A DNA stretch of 64,000 nt from the NCBI GenBank assembly GCA_013285465.1, contig CP053449.1, positions 2,194,735-2,258,734 on the forward strand, read 5' to 3'. Every line of letters begins with the position of its first letter. Position 1 is the stretch's first letter. The notes under the pieces were generated by a model. That model was not told the origin of the DNA. It did not search any database and saw only the letters and a program-made list of their open reading frames with translations. Positions 17,845 to 26,752 of this stretch are shown in pieces. A program made the translations under genes and the position numbers. This DNA comes from Pseudomonadota bacterium (GTDB lineage: Bacteria > Pseudomonadota > Alphaproteobacteria > Micavibrionales > CSBR16-224).

Positions 17845-18639
17845 TTAATAAGCAAAGAAGATGAGAGCCGCCACGCCGAAGCAAAGGCGGTAAATCACGA
17901 AAGGCAGGAAGGTGGATTTTTTTAGCCAGCGCATCATCAAAACAATTGATAACCATGATGCGGCGAAAGACAACAACACCGCCAAAAGCGCGTCAAAGCC
18001 CAAAGCGGCATTGCCTTGACGAATAACATCCAGCAATCCCAGAAATCCCGCACCGGCAATAACGGGAACACCGATTAACAGCGAAAACCGCGCCGCCTCC
18101 ACCCGTGACAGGCCGCAAGCCCGCGCCATCGTCATCGTCACGCCGGAACGGCTTGCCCCCGGTACCAGCGCGCAGATATGCGCCAAACCGATCATCAGCG
18201 CGTCTTTTCCCGTCATCGCTTCCGCCGTTTTATCCGTTTTGCCGAAACGGTCGGCAAAAAACAGAAATAGACCAAAGACGATACTGGCCACAGACAAGAC
18301 CGTGACATCCCGCACACCGTCGGGGAAATGATGATGCATCGCCCAGCCGACAATCAGCACCGGCAGGGCGGCAATACCGATATTCCAGAGTAATGTTTTG
18401 TCATTTTTTTTTGCTTTTTTGTAGAATAGTGCCGTTCCCGCCACATGGCCGATATCGCGCCAAAAAACCAGCAAAACAGCCAAAAGAGAGCCGACATGGA
18501 CGGCCAGATCAATCACCAGCCCTTGATCCGCCGCACCGAAAGCTTTCGGAAAAAGCACCAGATGCGCGCTGGAACTGATCGGCAGGAATTCGGTAATCCC
18601 CTGCACGACAGAGAGCAAAAACAGGTGCAAAAATCCCAT
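17845..18639 (-). CDS. uppP: Undecaprenyl-diphosphatase
   Basis: 264 residues, all within the usual BacA/UppP size. The catalytic motif QGITEFLPISSSAHL (residues 13-27) and PGASRSGVTMTMA are both intact. The enzyme recycles undecaprenyl pyrophosphate at the inner membrane for peptidoglycan and O-antigen synthesis and gives bacitracin tolerance. It is the last gene of the tight minus-strand run asmA-yihY-purB-uppP, with only 8 bp from purB. Confidence 0.96.
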   Translation of the reverse strand: MGFLHLFLLSVVQGITEFLPISSSAHLVLFPKAFGAADQGLVIDLAVHVGSLLAVLLVFWRDIGHVAGTALFYKKAKKNDKTLLWNIGIAALPVLIVGWAMHHHFPDGVRDVTVLSVASIVFGLFLFFADRFGKTDKTAEAMTGKDALMIGLAHICALVPGASRSGVTMTMARACGLSRVEAARFSLLIGVPVIAGAGFLGLLDVIRQGNAALGFDALLAVLLSFAASWLSIVLMMRWLKKSTFLPFVIYRLCFGVAALIFFAY

Positions 18640-18647
18640 ATTGAGGC

Positions 18648-19952
18648 TCAGCTTTCTTTCAACACGCGCTGCACAATATCACGGCTGTGCCGCGTATAGC
18701 GTTCCAGATTACACAGGGAATCGATCTCCTCCGGCGGCAGATGTTTTATAATATTGTCATTTGCCTTCAGGAAATCGGGGAAAGTCCGGTCCTGCGATTC
18801 CCATGTTTTCATGGCGCATTCCTGTACGGCACCGTAAGCCCCTTCACGGCTCATCCCTTTTTGCGTCAAAGCCAGCAACACGGCATGGGAAAAAGGCAGA
18901 CCTTTCAACTGCTCCAGATTACGGCGCATATTGTCAGGATACAGCACCAGCTTATCCATGACACCGATCAACCGGTGCAATGCGAAATCCAGCGTCACGG
19001 TTGCATCAGGCGCAATCACGCGTTCAACGGAGGAATGGGAAATATCGCGCTCATGCCACAGGGTCACATTTTCAAAGGCCGGCGTGGTATAACCGCGGAC
19101 AATGCGGGCAAGCCCCGTCAGATTTTCTCCTAAAATAGGATTGCGCTTATGCGGCATCGCCGAAGAGCCTTTCTGCCCTGCCGCGAAAAATTCCTCGGCC
19201 TCGCGGATTTCCGTGCGCTGCAAATTGCGTGTTTCCGTTGCCAAATGTTCAATGGAGCAGGCCACAAGCGACAGTGCCGCGAAATAAGCGGCGTGACGAT
19301 CACGCGGAATGATCTGCGTGGAAACAGGCTCGATTTTCAAATCCAGTTTTTCCGCCACATAGGCCTCGACCTCCGGCGAAATCGTGGAAAACATGCCGAC
19401 GGCACCGGAAATCGCACAGGTGGAAATTTCCTCCCGCGCCGCTTCCATCCGTTTTTCCGCACGTTTAAACGCCGCGTAATGCGAGGCCAGCTTTACGCCA
19501 AAAGTCATCGGCTCTGCATGAACGCCGTGGCTGCGCCCGATGCACAGCATATCTTGGGATTCCAGCATCCGCCGTTCCAGCACCGTCAAAAGCTTGCGGA
19601 TACCGTCCAAAATCAGATCGGCGGCCTGCCGCAGCTGTACGGCAAAAGACGTATCCAGCATATCCGACGAGGTCATGCCCTGATGCAGAAACCGTGCCTC
19701 CTCGCCGACATATTCTGCAACATTGGTCAGAAAGGCGATGACATCATGGCGGGTTTCTTTTTCGATGTCATCGACGCGGGCGGCATCAAAATTGCCGCGT
19801 TCACGGATGGCTGCCGCCGTTCCTTCCGGTATAACGCCCAGTTTTTCCTGCGCCTCGGATGCCAGTGTTTCAACCTCCAGCCAAATACGAAACCTGTTTT
19901 CCGTTGACCATATCTCTGCCATTTCCGGACGCGTAAAACGATCCAACATCAC
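18648..19952 (-). CDS. purB: Adenylosuccinate lyase
   Basis: 434 residues; cleaves SAICAR and adenylosuccinate in purine synthesis. The fumarase-superfamily signature GSSAMPHKRNPI is intact, as are TSSDMLDTSFAVQL near the N-terminus and SHGVHAEPMTFG. The N-terminal Met-Met leaves the start at 19952 or 19949. It lies between yihY (18 bp) and uppP (8 bp), so it is co-transcribed with envelope genes, an association I cannot explain functionally. Confidence 0.97.
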   Translation of the reverse strand: MMLDRFTRPEMAEIWSTENRFRIWLEVETLASEAQEKLGVIPEGTAAAIRERGNFDAARVDDIEKETRHDVIAFLTNVAEYVGEEARFLHQGMTSSDMLDTSFAVQLRQAADLILDGIRKLLTVLERRMLESQDMLCIGRSHGVHAEPMTFGVKLASHYAAFKRAEKRMEAAREEISTCAISGAVGMFSTISPEVEAYVAEKLDLKIEPVSTQIIPRDRHAAYFAALSLVACSIEHLATETRNLQRTEIREAEEFFAAGQKGSSAMPHKRNPILGENLTGLARIVRGYTTPAFENVTLWHERDISHSSVERVIAPDATVTLDFALHRLIGVMDKLVLYPDNMRRNLEQLKGLPFSHAVLLALTQKGMSREGAYGAVQECAMKTWESQDRTFPDFLKANDNIIKHLPPEEIDSLCNLERYTRHSRDIVQRVLKES

Positions 19953-19970
19953 CCGTTACTCCCTTTCCGT

Positions 19971-21392
19971 CTATTTTTCCGTTTGTTTACGGGCCGCTTT
20001 TTTCTTTGCCCGTGTTGCCGCCGCCTTGCCGCGTGCCGTTTTCTTGCGGCGTTTTGCCGTGCCTTTCACCGCCGGCAAAGCAAATTTTTTGACCGTTGTT
20101 TTTCCCAATGCCGTCCGGCCTGCCGCATCAAAAGCCTGACGCACAGCCTCCACATCCGACCCGCGTTCCAGAAAAGCCATATTCACGCCCGGTTTTTCAC
20201 CGTCGCTGCGTACAGCCGTCAACACATCCCATAATGTCGTTTCTTCAAACGGCTTGCCCGGAATAAAACCGGGTGTACGTCCGTTCGTACGTTTCAAAAT
20301 ACCGTCGCTTTCCAACGCGTCCATCACCCGCGCGACCGATTTTGCCGGCACTTTCAGCGCCCGCGCCAGCGCCTCGACATTCAGCACGGGTTTATCATGG
20401 TAAAAATTCTCGGCAATCATCCGGCAAACGGAAATCGCAACGGTTTCACGCATCCGGATACTGAGAATCATATTCTGCCCCGCCGCCGCCTGATTGCTGG
20501 GGTTCTGGCAATAATAAGCAATGCTGGCCCCGACAAGCACCACCATCCATGCCAGATACATCCAGATCATAAAGAACAGCAGCGTCGCAAAAGTCGAATA
20601 AATCAGCGTATAATTGGCGGATCCCGCAATGAATTTTGCAAACAGCACCCCCAGCGTTTTCCACAAAGCCGCTGAAACCGCCCCCGCAACCAGCGCCGGA
20701 ACAAGCCGTACACGCGTATTGGGGATAAAAGCATAAATAAAGGCGAAAGCCGCGGTCAAAATCAGATAGGGCAGCAGCACACTGAAATGCGTTGCCACGG
20801 TTTCCACCGTTTTGGCACCGAGCATTCTGTCAATCCAGCCTGCACCGCGCATGGACGCCGTCATACCGATGGAAATAAAAATCAGCAGCGGCCCAACCAA
20901 AAGCACGCTTAAATAATCGCTGAAACGGGCGGCAAGGCTGCGTGCCTGCACAACGCCCCAGATATTGTTAAAACTGGCCTCGGCCTTTTGCAGCAGCGAC
21001 AACACGCTGAACAGCAAAAACAACAACCCGACCGTTCCCAGCACACCGACCTGAATATTATCGACAAAGCCGATGATATTGGAGGTAATCTCGATCCGTT
21101 TTTCGCCCAGCGGTTCCAGAAAATTCAGCAGCGCGGGTTCAATCTGGTTATGGACACCGAAACCTTTCAACACCGAAAAACTGATTGCCAAAAGCGGCAC
21201 CAGCGACAGCAGCGTCGTATAGACAAGGCTCATCGCCCGCAGGTTCAAATCCCCCTGACGTATATCCGCCTGTACCGCCGCGCAAAGACGCAACACACGA
21301 CGCAGCCAAAAGACAGGAAAGCTTTCTTCACGCGGATTGCGCCACAGCCATTTTTTGAAATCCGCAATTTTTTCCGTCAATGCAATTGCCAT
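19971..21392 (-). CDS. YihY/BrkB family inner-membrane protein with basic tail
   Basis: 473 residues. The signature LSLVYTTLLSLVPLLAISFSVLKGFG and further hydrophobic segments identify the YihY/UPF0761 family (about six transmembrane helices). The family was once misnamed RNase BN and its role is unsettled. After the membrane part there is a winged-helix-like region (LARALKVPAKSVARVMDALE), as in long YihY forms. The last about 40 residues are extremely basic (RRKKTARGKAAATRAKK), beyond the normal family end. Six bp separate it from the AsmA gene upstream. Confidence 0.9.
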   Translation of the reverse strand: MAIALTEKIADFKKWLWRNPREESFPVFWLRRVLRLCAAVQADIRQGDLNLRAMSLVYTTLLSLVPLLAISFSVLKGFGVHNQIEPALLNFLEPLGEKRIEITSNIIGFVDNIQVGVLGTVGLLFLLFSVLSLLQKAEASFNNIWGVVQARSLAARFSDYLSVLLVGPLLIFISIGMTASMRGAGWIDRMLGAKTVETVATHFSVLLPYLILTAAFAFIYAFIPNTRVRLVPALVAGAVSAALWKTLGVLFAKFIAGSANYTLIYSTFATLLFFMIWMYLAWMVVLVGASIAYYCQNPSNQAAAGQNMILSIRMRETVAISVCRMIAENFYHDKPVLNVEALARALKVPAKSVARVMDALESDGILKRTNGRTPGFIPGKPFEETTLWDVLTAVRSDGEKPGVNMAFLERGSDVEAVRQAFDAAGRTALGKTTVKKFALPAVKGTAKRRKKTARGKAAATRAKKKAARKQTEK

Positions 21393-21398
21393 TTTCCT

Positions 21399-23444
21399 CT
21401 ATTGCCCCAGCAGACCGCGAAGCAAATCCTCCGGCTTTTCGATGTTTTTCAATTCTTTCTCAATGCCTTTCAGATTTTCGAGATTTTTCTCGACCTCTTC
21501 TTTAATGACTTTGACATTTTCTTCGATTTTTTCAGGGTCGCGCAACGCATCCTGAATCACCGCCGCATAATCGGGTTTGATTTTCAGCGCCGTCCAGGGC
21601 CCGTAAATATCCACCGGCACGGCAATCCCTGTCGTTTTCAGGGTCTTCTCGCCGGTTTCAGCATTTTCCTGCATCGCCTGTTTCAGGATCATCTGCGGGG
21701 TGATGCGGAATGTCATCGCCTGCTGCGGCAGATCAACCTGTCCCTTGCCTTTCGCCTCAACCAGCGGCCCGCGCAGATAAAAATCCTCGTTTTTCATCAC
21801 ACCGTTCTGAATCGCAAATGTCGCATCGAAATTGGCAAATTCCGTACCGCCGTCGCCCAGCCCGACATTGCTCAGCTTTTTTTGCACCATTTTGGTGATA
21901 TCGACAAAATTCACACCGTGCAGCATGCCGTCACGCAGATGAAAACCCGCTTTGCCGCCCAAAGAAGAGACCAGCGCCGCCTGCGTATTGCCCTTGGCCG
22001 TGCCGTTGAAATAGGCTGTTCCCGCGCCTGTCAGCTTATCGATATCGGCAAAAGCGATCAAAAGCGGCTGCACAGGCATGTCTTTTGATTGCAGATCAAT
22101 TTGCAGCATCGTTCCCGCGCCCGCCTCTGTCAGCGCGGCATGTGCGGAGAGCGTCCCTTTATCCAGCCCCGTTTCCGGCATATCAAAGACCAGCTTACCG
22201 CCCGCCAATGTGAGTGTTACCTTCCCCGCGCCGCTTTTCAGATTTTTATAAATCAGCCCCTGATGCGACAAGACGAATGTTCCGTTCAGGGAATGCAGGG
22301 CGGACAGATCCATCACGTCACGCGACCAGCCGGCGGCTTGCGTTTTTTCCGCAGGCTGTTCCTCTGCCGCATCTTCCCCGCCGGCAAAACGCGCCATCAG
22401 CGCCGGAACATCCAACGGCACAGGCAGGGCGACATCCGCATCGATATGCGGCGGCGCACCGGCTTTCTGGCGGAAACTGACAGCGCCCTTCATTTCAAAA
22501 TCATCCAGTTTCAACGCCACATTTTCAAGACGCGCCCCGAAAACCACATCCGGCGCTTTGCCCAATTGCAGCTTTCCGGTGGAAAAGCCGAGAGACGTAA
22601 AAGGAATTTCACCGCTATGCGTCGGGCTCAGCCATTTCAACAAACCGTTGATATCGCCGATCTGTGTTTCGGTTGCCGCCGTCAGGTAATTATCCGCAGA
22701 TTGCAGAAATTTTCCTTCCAGCGATGTTTTGATAAAAGGCGCGACGTCAAAAACCGCCTTTCCGGCAAAGGGCTTCCCTGCGATCACAGCGCTCAGCTTG
22801 TCGGCCTGAAAGTTAAAGTTCAGCTGTCTTGCGCGGTATTGCATTTGCCCCTCTACCGCAACGGGGGCGTCCATATTGCCGGCCGCTACGGTGACGTTAA
22901 TGCTGTCAAAGGCATATTTTTCGGCTTTGCCGTGATCTTCAAAATGGACAACGCCGTCCACGATCTTCAATGCGCCGAAACTTAGAGAAAAATCCTGTAC
23001 CGCTGCAGCGCTTTCGGTTTTTTGCGGCTTATCCTGTTCCTCCGCCGTTTTTTCCGCCGGCGTGATATCCCAGTTATTTTGACCGTTTTTCGATGTCTCC
23101 AGATAAATACGCGGCGCACGCAGGACAAAACGGTCGATTTCCACACGTTTCTCAAATAGCGGCATCAGTTTCAGCGCGACATCCATCTCGTCCAGCGATA
23201 CCATCTGTTCCGCTTTACCCCATGCGGCGTTGGAAATGGCGACACGGCCGATTTTGACACCGATATCCGGCCAGATTGTCACACGCATACCGCCCGTGAT
23301 GATCAGGTCACGCCCGGTCGCAGCATGGAACGTCTCCTGAATTTTCGGTTTCAACGCCTCCAGCGGCACCATTTTTACAGCCGCAAACAAACCGCCGCCG
23401 ATGAGTGCCAGAAAAACCACGAGAAAAATAAGAAATTTTTTCAC
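21399..23444 (-). CDS. AsmA family protein
   Basis: 681 residues. The start codon is GTG (23444). An N-terminal transmembrane anchor (FLIFLVVFLALIGGGLFAAV) is followed by the AsmA N-terminal pattern (VTIWPDIGVKIGRVAISNAAWGK) and a C-terminal AsmA-like domain with GTAYFNGTAKGNTQAALVSS. AsmA-like proteins belong to the repeating beta-groove (VPS13-like) group that carries phospholipids between membranes. It heads the run with yihY, purB and uppP. The C-terminus is a charged helix rich in Glu and Lys. Confidence 0.93.
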   Translation of the reverse strand: MKKFLIFLVVFLALIGGGLFAAVKMVPLEALKPKIQETFHAATGRDLIITGGMRVTIWPDIGVKIGRVAISNAAWGKAEQMVSLDEMDVALKLMPLFEKRVEIDRFVLRAPRIYLETSKNGQNNWDITPAEKTAEEQDKPQKTESAAAVQDFSLSFGALKIVDGVVHFEDHGKAEKYAFDSINVTVAAGNMDAPVAVEGQMQYRARQLNFNFQADKLSAVIAGKPFAGKAVFDVAPFIKTSLEGKFLQSADNYLTAATETQIGDINGLLKWLSPTHSGEIPFTSLGFSTGKLQLGKAPDVVFGARLENVALKLDDFEMKGAVSFRQKAGAPPHIDADVALPVPLDVPALMARFAGGEDAAEEQPAEKTQAAGWSRDVMDLSALHSLNGTFVLSHQGLIYKNLKSGAGKVTLTLAGGKLVFDMPETGLDKGTLSAHAALTEAGAGTMLQIDLQSKDMPVQPLLIAFADIDKLTGAGTAYFNGTAKGNTQAALVSSLGGKAGFHLRDGMLHGVNFVDITKMVQKKLSNVGLGDGGTEFANFDATFAIQNGVMKNEDFYLRGPLVEAKGKGQVDLPQQAMTFRITPQMILKQAMQENAETGEKTLKTTGIAVPVDIYGPWTALKIKPDYAAVIQDALRDPEKIEENVKVIKEEVEKNLENLKGIEKELKNIEKPEDLLRGLLGQ

Positions 23445-23566
23445 TGCCCTTTAAAACCTTTCGCCAAAACTTTTTCCAAGAAAATCATATGCTGTTTTTT
23501 TATCGATCCAATGTGTTATATAGCTTAGTCGCCGCCGTCTTGAAAGACAAGAATGGTTAAAACGAC

Positions 23567-23595
23567 TTGACATAAAACGTCAAATCCGTTATAAA
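23567..23595 (+). promoter_or_regulatory. Strong sigma-70 promoter for grpE copy 1
   Basis: TTGACA (23567-23572), a 17-bp spacer, TATAAA (23590-23595): near-perfect boxes. The predicted 5' leader to 23720 is about 118 nt. I see no CIRCE element or sigma-32 CTTGAAA/CCCCAT pair at usable spacing, so expression looks vegetative rather than heat-shock specific. Confidence 0.75.
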
Positions 23596-23719
23596 AGTAC
23601 ATGCTGTTTTAAGGCGCCTTTTGCGCAATGTCTTTTCCTGCGACGGAAAGCAGCAACAGGGTTTATTTTTAATGTGAAAAAGACGATTTTTTCTTTAGAC
23701 AACAACGGAGCATCAGAGT

Positions 23720-24496
23720 ATGAGCAAACCGACAAAAAAAGCCGCCGCACCGGAAAAAGAACCGCTGGAAAAAGACCCGAAGGTCACAGATGATTCGAAT
23801 CTTGATACCTCTGATGAGGATATTGCCCGCATTCTGGAAGGCAGCGATGATGATGATCCGGAAGTGGATGACAGCTTTCTGGATGATGAAGACAGTTTTT
23901 TAAGCCAGCTTGATGATTCCGGCCTGATGGGGAATGAATCGCTGGACGGCGACGATATGGAGCCGGAAGATACCGCCCCCGCAGCGGAAGAGGAAAGCGC
24001 CGATGTTGCCGCTTTGAAAGCCGAAATTGCAAAACTGCAAGACAAGCTGAGCCGCGCCGACAAGAAAAACGAAACACTGGCCCTGCAGCTGCATGATGCC
24101 AATACCGCGCAGGAGCGCCTAAAGGAGCAATTCACGAAAAACGCCAAGCGTCCGCTGGAAAATGCCGTGAAAAAACTGCTGGATCCGATTGATAATCTGG
24201 AACGCGCCTATGCCGCTATTCCGGATGCGGAATGCGAAGGCAATGACTTCCTGAAGAATACCAAGGAAGGTCTGCGCATGACGATTGAACAAATCTCGCA
24301 AACTCTTGCCAGCGTCGGTATTACCAAAGTCGACGGTACGGGTGCGAATTTCGACCCGAATTATCACGAAGCGGTCTCCGCAGGGCAGGATAAAGGCAAA
24401 GACGACAATACCGTGCTGCATGTCGTGCAGAACGGTTACAAAAGCGAAGAGCGCCTGTTGCGCCCCGCCAAAGTCATCGTCAACAAACTGTCCTAA
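23720..24496 (+). CDS. GrpE-like nucleotide exchange factor, copy 1 (divergent)
   Basis: 258 residues. The first about 85 residues are an extremely acidic, probably disordered region with DDDDPEVDD. A coiled coil (AALKAEIAKLQDKLSRADKK) follows. The C-terminal GrpE domain is clear: LLDPIDNLERAYAAIP, ANFDPNYHEAV and the final NGYKSEERLLRPAKVIV. The usual ENIRRR-type segment of the long helix is replaced by a Gln/Leu-rich one. GrpE releases ADP from DnaK. Because the next gene is a canonical GrpE, this copy is probably specialised; its acidic extension is not part of the usual family. Confidence 0.85.
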   Translation: MSKPTKKAAAPEKEPLEKDPKVTDDSNLDTSDEDIARILEGSDDDDPEVDDSFLDDEDSFLSQLDDSGLMGNESLDGDDMEPEDTAPAAEEESADVAALKAEIAKLQDKLSRADKKNETLALQLHDANTAQERLKEQFTKNAKRPLENAVKKLLDPIDNLERAYAAIPDAECEGNDFLKNTKEGLRMTIEQISQTLASVGITKVDGTGANFDPNYHEAVSAGQDKGKDDNTVLHVVQNGYKSEERLLRPAKVIVNKLS

Positions 24497-24516
24497 ACGA
24501 CAATCCACGCATTTCG

Positions 24517-24557
24517 AAACCCGCCTTTCTTTTGAAAAGAAGGTGGGTTTTCTTTGC
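24517..24557 (+). terminator. Intrinsic terminator after grpE copy 1
   Basis: AAACCCGCCTTTCTTTT pairs with AAAAGAAGGTGGGTTT through a short loop, with one bulge and one G-T pair, followed by TTCTTTGCCTTTT. It implies that the two grpE genes can be expressed separately. Confidence 0.7.
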
Positions 24558-24582
24558 CTTTTAGGCGGTTTCGTTGTAAAAA
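24554..24582 (+). promoter_or_regulatory. Weak candidate promoter for grpE copy 2
   Basis: TTGCCT (24554-24559), 17-bp spacer, TAAAAA (24577-24582), located just past the terminator of copy 1. Only a moderate match. Confidence 0.35.
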
Positions 24583-24627
24583 GGCACGGCACAAACGACC
24601 CAACCCGTAATTTTTTGAGGTATCGCC

Positions 24628-25281
24628 ATGCAAGACAACACGCATCCGAAAGAGCGCGCGGAAAATATGGATAACGACAAAAACAAAAATCAGAACACGC
24701 CGCCCGCCGGTGAGAGTGCCGAAACGGAACAACCCGCCGCCGCGCAGGATGAGCAAGCGCAGCGCAGCGACGCCGACGTGCTGGAAGCGCTGATGGCGGA
24801 AAATGCCGATCTGAAAGACAAGATGCTGCGTGCGCTGGCCGAGGTTGAGAATATCCGCCGCCGCAGTCAAAAAGAACGCGAAGATACGGCGAAATATGCC
24901 GTCACCTCTCTGGCCCGTGAACTGGCCGGTGTCGCGGATAATCTGGGGCGTGCCCTTGCCGCCGTACCGCAGGAGGAGCTGGAAAGCAATCCGCAGCTGC
25001 AAAATATCTATACAGGCGTTGAGGCCACGGAAAAGCAGTTGATGCGGGCGCTGGAAAATGCGCATATCAGCAAAATCACACCGCCGCTGGGCGAGGTCTT
25101 TGACCCGAATTTCCATGAGGTGATGTTTGAAACCGAAATCCCGGGCAAGGCAGGCGGTGAAATTATCGAAGTGATGGAGGCCGGCTATCTGATCCATGAC
25201 CGCTTATTGCGCCCCGCGCGTGTCGGCGTGGCCAAGCGCGGCAGCCATGCCAAACCGCCGGAAGAGAGCGAAAACTCTTGA
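24628..25281 (+). CDS. grpE: GrpE nucleotide exchange factor, copy 2 (canonical)
   Basis: 217 residues. An acidic N-terminal region precedes the classic core: DLKDKMLRALAEVENIRRRS, VADNLGRALAAVP, FDPNFHEVMFE and GYLIHDRLLRPARVGVAK. This is the normal alphaproteobacterial GrpE, the exchange factor for DnaK in the cytoplasm. The start at 24628 has TTGAGG upstream; a second Met lies at residue 14. Neither hrcA nor dnaK is in the window, so the gene is away from its common partners. Downstream, a promoter overlaps its stop codon. Confidence 0.95.
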   Translation: MQDNTHPKERAENMDNDKNKNQNTPPAGESAETEQPAAAQDEQAQRSDADVLEALMAENADLKDKMLRALAEVENIRRRSQKEREDTAKYAVTSLARELAGVADNLGRALAAVPQEELESNPQLQNIYTGVEATEKQLMRALENAHISKITPPLGEVFDPNFHEVMFETEIPGKAGGEIIEVMEAGYLIHDRLLRPARVGVAKRGSHAKPPEESENS

Positions 25282-25307
25282 CATATCACAGGAATTTATG
25301 AGATAAA
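25278..25307 (+). promoter_or_regulatory. Candidate promoter overlapping the grpE stop
   Basis: TTGACA (25278-25283) includes the TGA stop of grpE; 18 bp later GATAAA (25302-25307) serves as -10. It would drive the membrane-protein gene at 25351. Confidence 0.45.
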
Positions 25308-25350
25308 GGCCCACGCAAACACCGATAGATAAATGAAGGATGCCAAGAGC

Positions 25351-25866
25351 ATGAGCGACGACAGCACCGTAAAAAACACAGATAAAACCGTGACGGAACC
25401 GGTAACAGCCCCGCAGGATGCGGCGGAAAACACGGTCGGTAAAGAAAGCGGCGGACGCCGTTTCTGGAAAGGTTTCAACAAAACCACCAAAAACATTCTA
25501 CTGGGGACGCTTGCCGTCATCGGCGTTGCGGCGCTGGTTGTTGTCGCACCGAAAGTTCTGTTGATCGGCGCACGCCTGTTGCTGCCGCTGCTGGTTCTGG
25601 GTGCAGCCGCGACCGGCGTTGTTACCATCGGACGCGCCTTGTTTTCCAATAAAAACAAGCCGGCGCAAGACGTGAAAATCGATGACAGCCGCATCCAAAG
25701 CACGCGTTCCGCCCCGGACCAAAGCCCGAAACCCTCGGTCAGCCCGAAAAACGGTTTTAATGCCGGTGCGCAAAATGATGCGGAGCAAACGGTCACGACA
25801 GCGGAGAATAACAACGAAAAACAGCCCGCAGCCCGCAAAACCGTGCAAAACAAGCTGCAAAAATAG
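25351..25866 (+). CDS. Small membrane protein of unknown function
   Basis: 171 residues from the ATG at 25351 (AAGGA 10-15 nt upstream); an ATG at 25333 is the alternative and adds six residues. A charged N-terminus leads to a hydrophobic stretch from ILLGTLAVIGVAALVVV to LLLPLLVLGAAATGVV, probably two membrane helices or a hairpin. The C-terminal half is polar, rich in Asn, Gln, Lys and Ala. No family recognised. The cluster position after grpE is the only context. Confidence 0.65.
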   Translation: MSDDSTVKNTDKTVTEPVTAPQDAAENTVGKESGGRRFWKGFNKTTKNILLGTLAVIGVAALVVVAPKVLLIGARLLLPLLVLGAAATGVVTIGRALFSNKNKPAQDVKIDDSRIQSTRSAPDQSPKPSVSPKNGFNAGAQNDAEQTVTTAENNNEKQPAARKTVQNKLQK

Positions 25867-25963
25867 CCCGCATTTACACACGGCAAGAATCACCCGCACG
25901 ACATAAACCGCCCCGAAAACGTTGCGTAAACCGTTGATTTTATTTTAATTTTATCTGTTTTCC

Positions 25964-25992
25964 TTGCGCGCCGTCGTTTTCTATGTTAAAAT
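25964..25992 (+). promoter_or_regulatory. Candidate promoter before the Ala/Lys-rich gene
   Basis: TTGCGC (25964-25969), 17 bp, TAAAAT (25987-25992). The -10 is good, the -35 weak; 42 bp separate it from the start codon at 26035. Confidence 0.4.
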
Positions 25993-26034
25993 TGATAAAC
26001 AGGGTATGTCACCAAACCAAGGAGTATTGACTCT

Positions 26035-26610
26035 ATGCCTCTTCCATTTATCGCCGTTGCCGCCGCTGGACTCGCTAAAGGTGTTGCTGCGACTGTCAAA
26101 GCTGTCGCCGCTACGGCAAAAGTTGCAGCGAAAGCAGTTGTTAGCGGCGTAAAAGCCGCCGGAAGCAGCCTGAAAGCAGCAGGACAAGGCATCGTCAAAG
26201 TCTCAAAAGCCGCAGCATCAAAACTTTCATCCGGTGCGCGGACCGTTGGCGCAAAACTGAAAAGTGCAGGCGTACAGGTCAAGCAACGCGTCAGCACATC
26301 CATCCAGAATCGTGCGTCAAAATTCGGTGACACGCAGAAACCCAGCATCCGCCAGATCAGACAGGCGTTGCAGGACAGGAAAGCGGAAAAGGCGGAGGTT
26401 GATACGCAAACAAAAGGCGAATTGCAGATGCAGCACGGTAGCGGGCAGACATTTGCTGAAATGTCCGGCATGGATAAAACCCTTGCAGCTGTTTCCAACG
26501 GCAACTACGTAAAACCCAAGCCGTCCGCCGAGCCGCAACACGATGTCGCGCCGGAAGCACAGCCGGATGCCAAACCGCAAGCCAAGGCACCGAAAATGAA
26601 GATGGGCTGA
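26035..26610 (+). CDS. Ala/Lys-rich helical repeat protein
   Basis: 191 residues. AAGGAG at about 26019-26024 supports the start. The first about 90 residues are built of short amphipathic units of the type KAVAATAKVAAKAV and KAAGSSLKAAGQG, with Lys spaced every 3-7 residues and Ala/Gly/Ser between. The remainder is polar with a Pro/Ala/Gln tail ending KAPKMKMG. The composition is that of histone H1-like, phasin-like or surface-binding amphipathic proteins. It may coat DNA, a polymer granule or a membrane. Composition alone does not decide; no family is recognised. Confidence 0.65.
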   Translation: MPLPFIAVAAAGLAKGVAATVKAVAATAKVAAKAVVSGVKAAGSSLKAAGQGIVKVSKAAASKLSSGARTVGAKLKSAGVQVKQRVSTSIQNRASKFGDTQKPSIRQIRQALQDRKAEKAEVDTQTKGELQMQHGSGQTFAEMSGMDKTLAAVSNGNYVKPKPSAEPQHDVAPEAQPDAKPQAKAPKMKMG

Positions 26611-26665
26611 TAACCGCCCCGTTTTTTGTGCGATATAAAATCACACTATCTGTTTCACGTAACCG

Positions 26666-26693
26666 TCACGCCGCATAGAACGGCGTGATTTTC
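26666..26693 (+). terminator. Intrinsic terminator
   Basis: TCACGCCG (26666-26673), 7-nt loop, CGGCGTGA (26681-26688), then TTTTCTT. It closes the transcript of the Ala/Lys-rich gene. Confidence 0.85.
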
Positions 26694-26752
26694 TTGCTAC
26701 TCTTTCCGGAATTTGCTATCTGTAAAGTCATTTTACAGGAGAGCAAGACAAG

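Noticed and set aside
23521-23719. Heat-shock control (CIRCE or sigma-32) of the first grpE
   Set aside because: A TTGAAA-like string is present at about 23540, but no CCCCAT-like -10 follows at proper spacing and no CIRCE inverted repeat is seen; the vegetative promoter at 23567 is far better.
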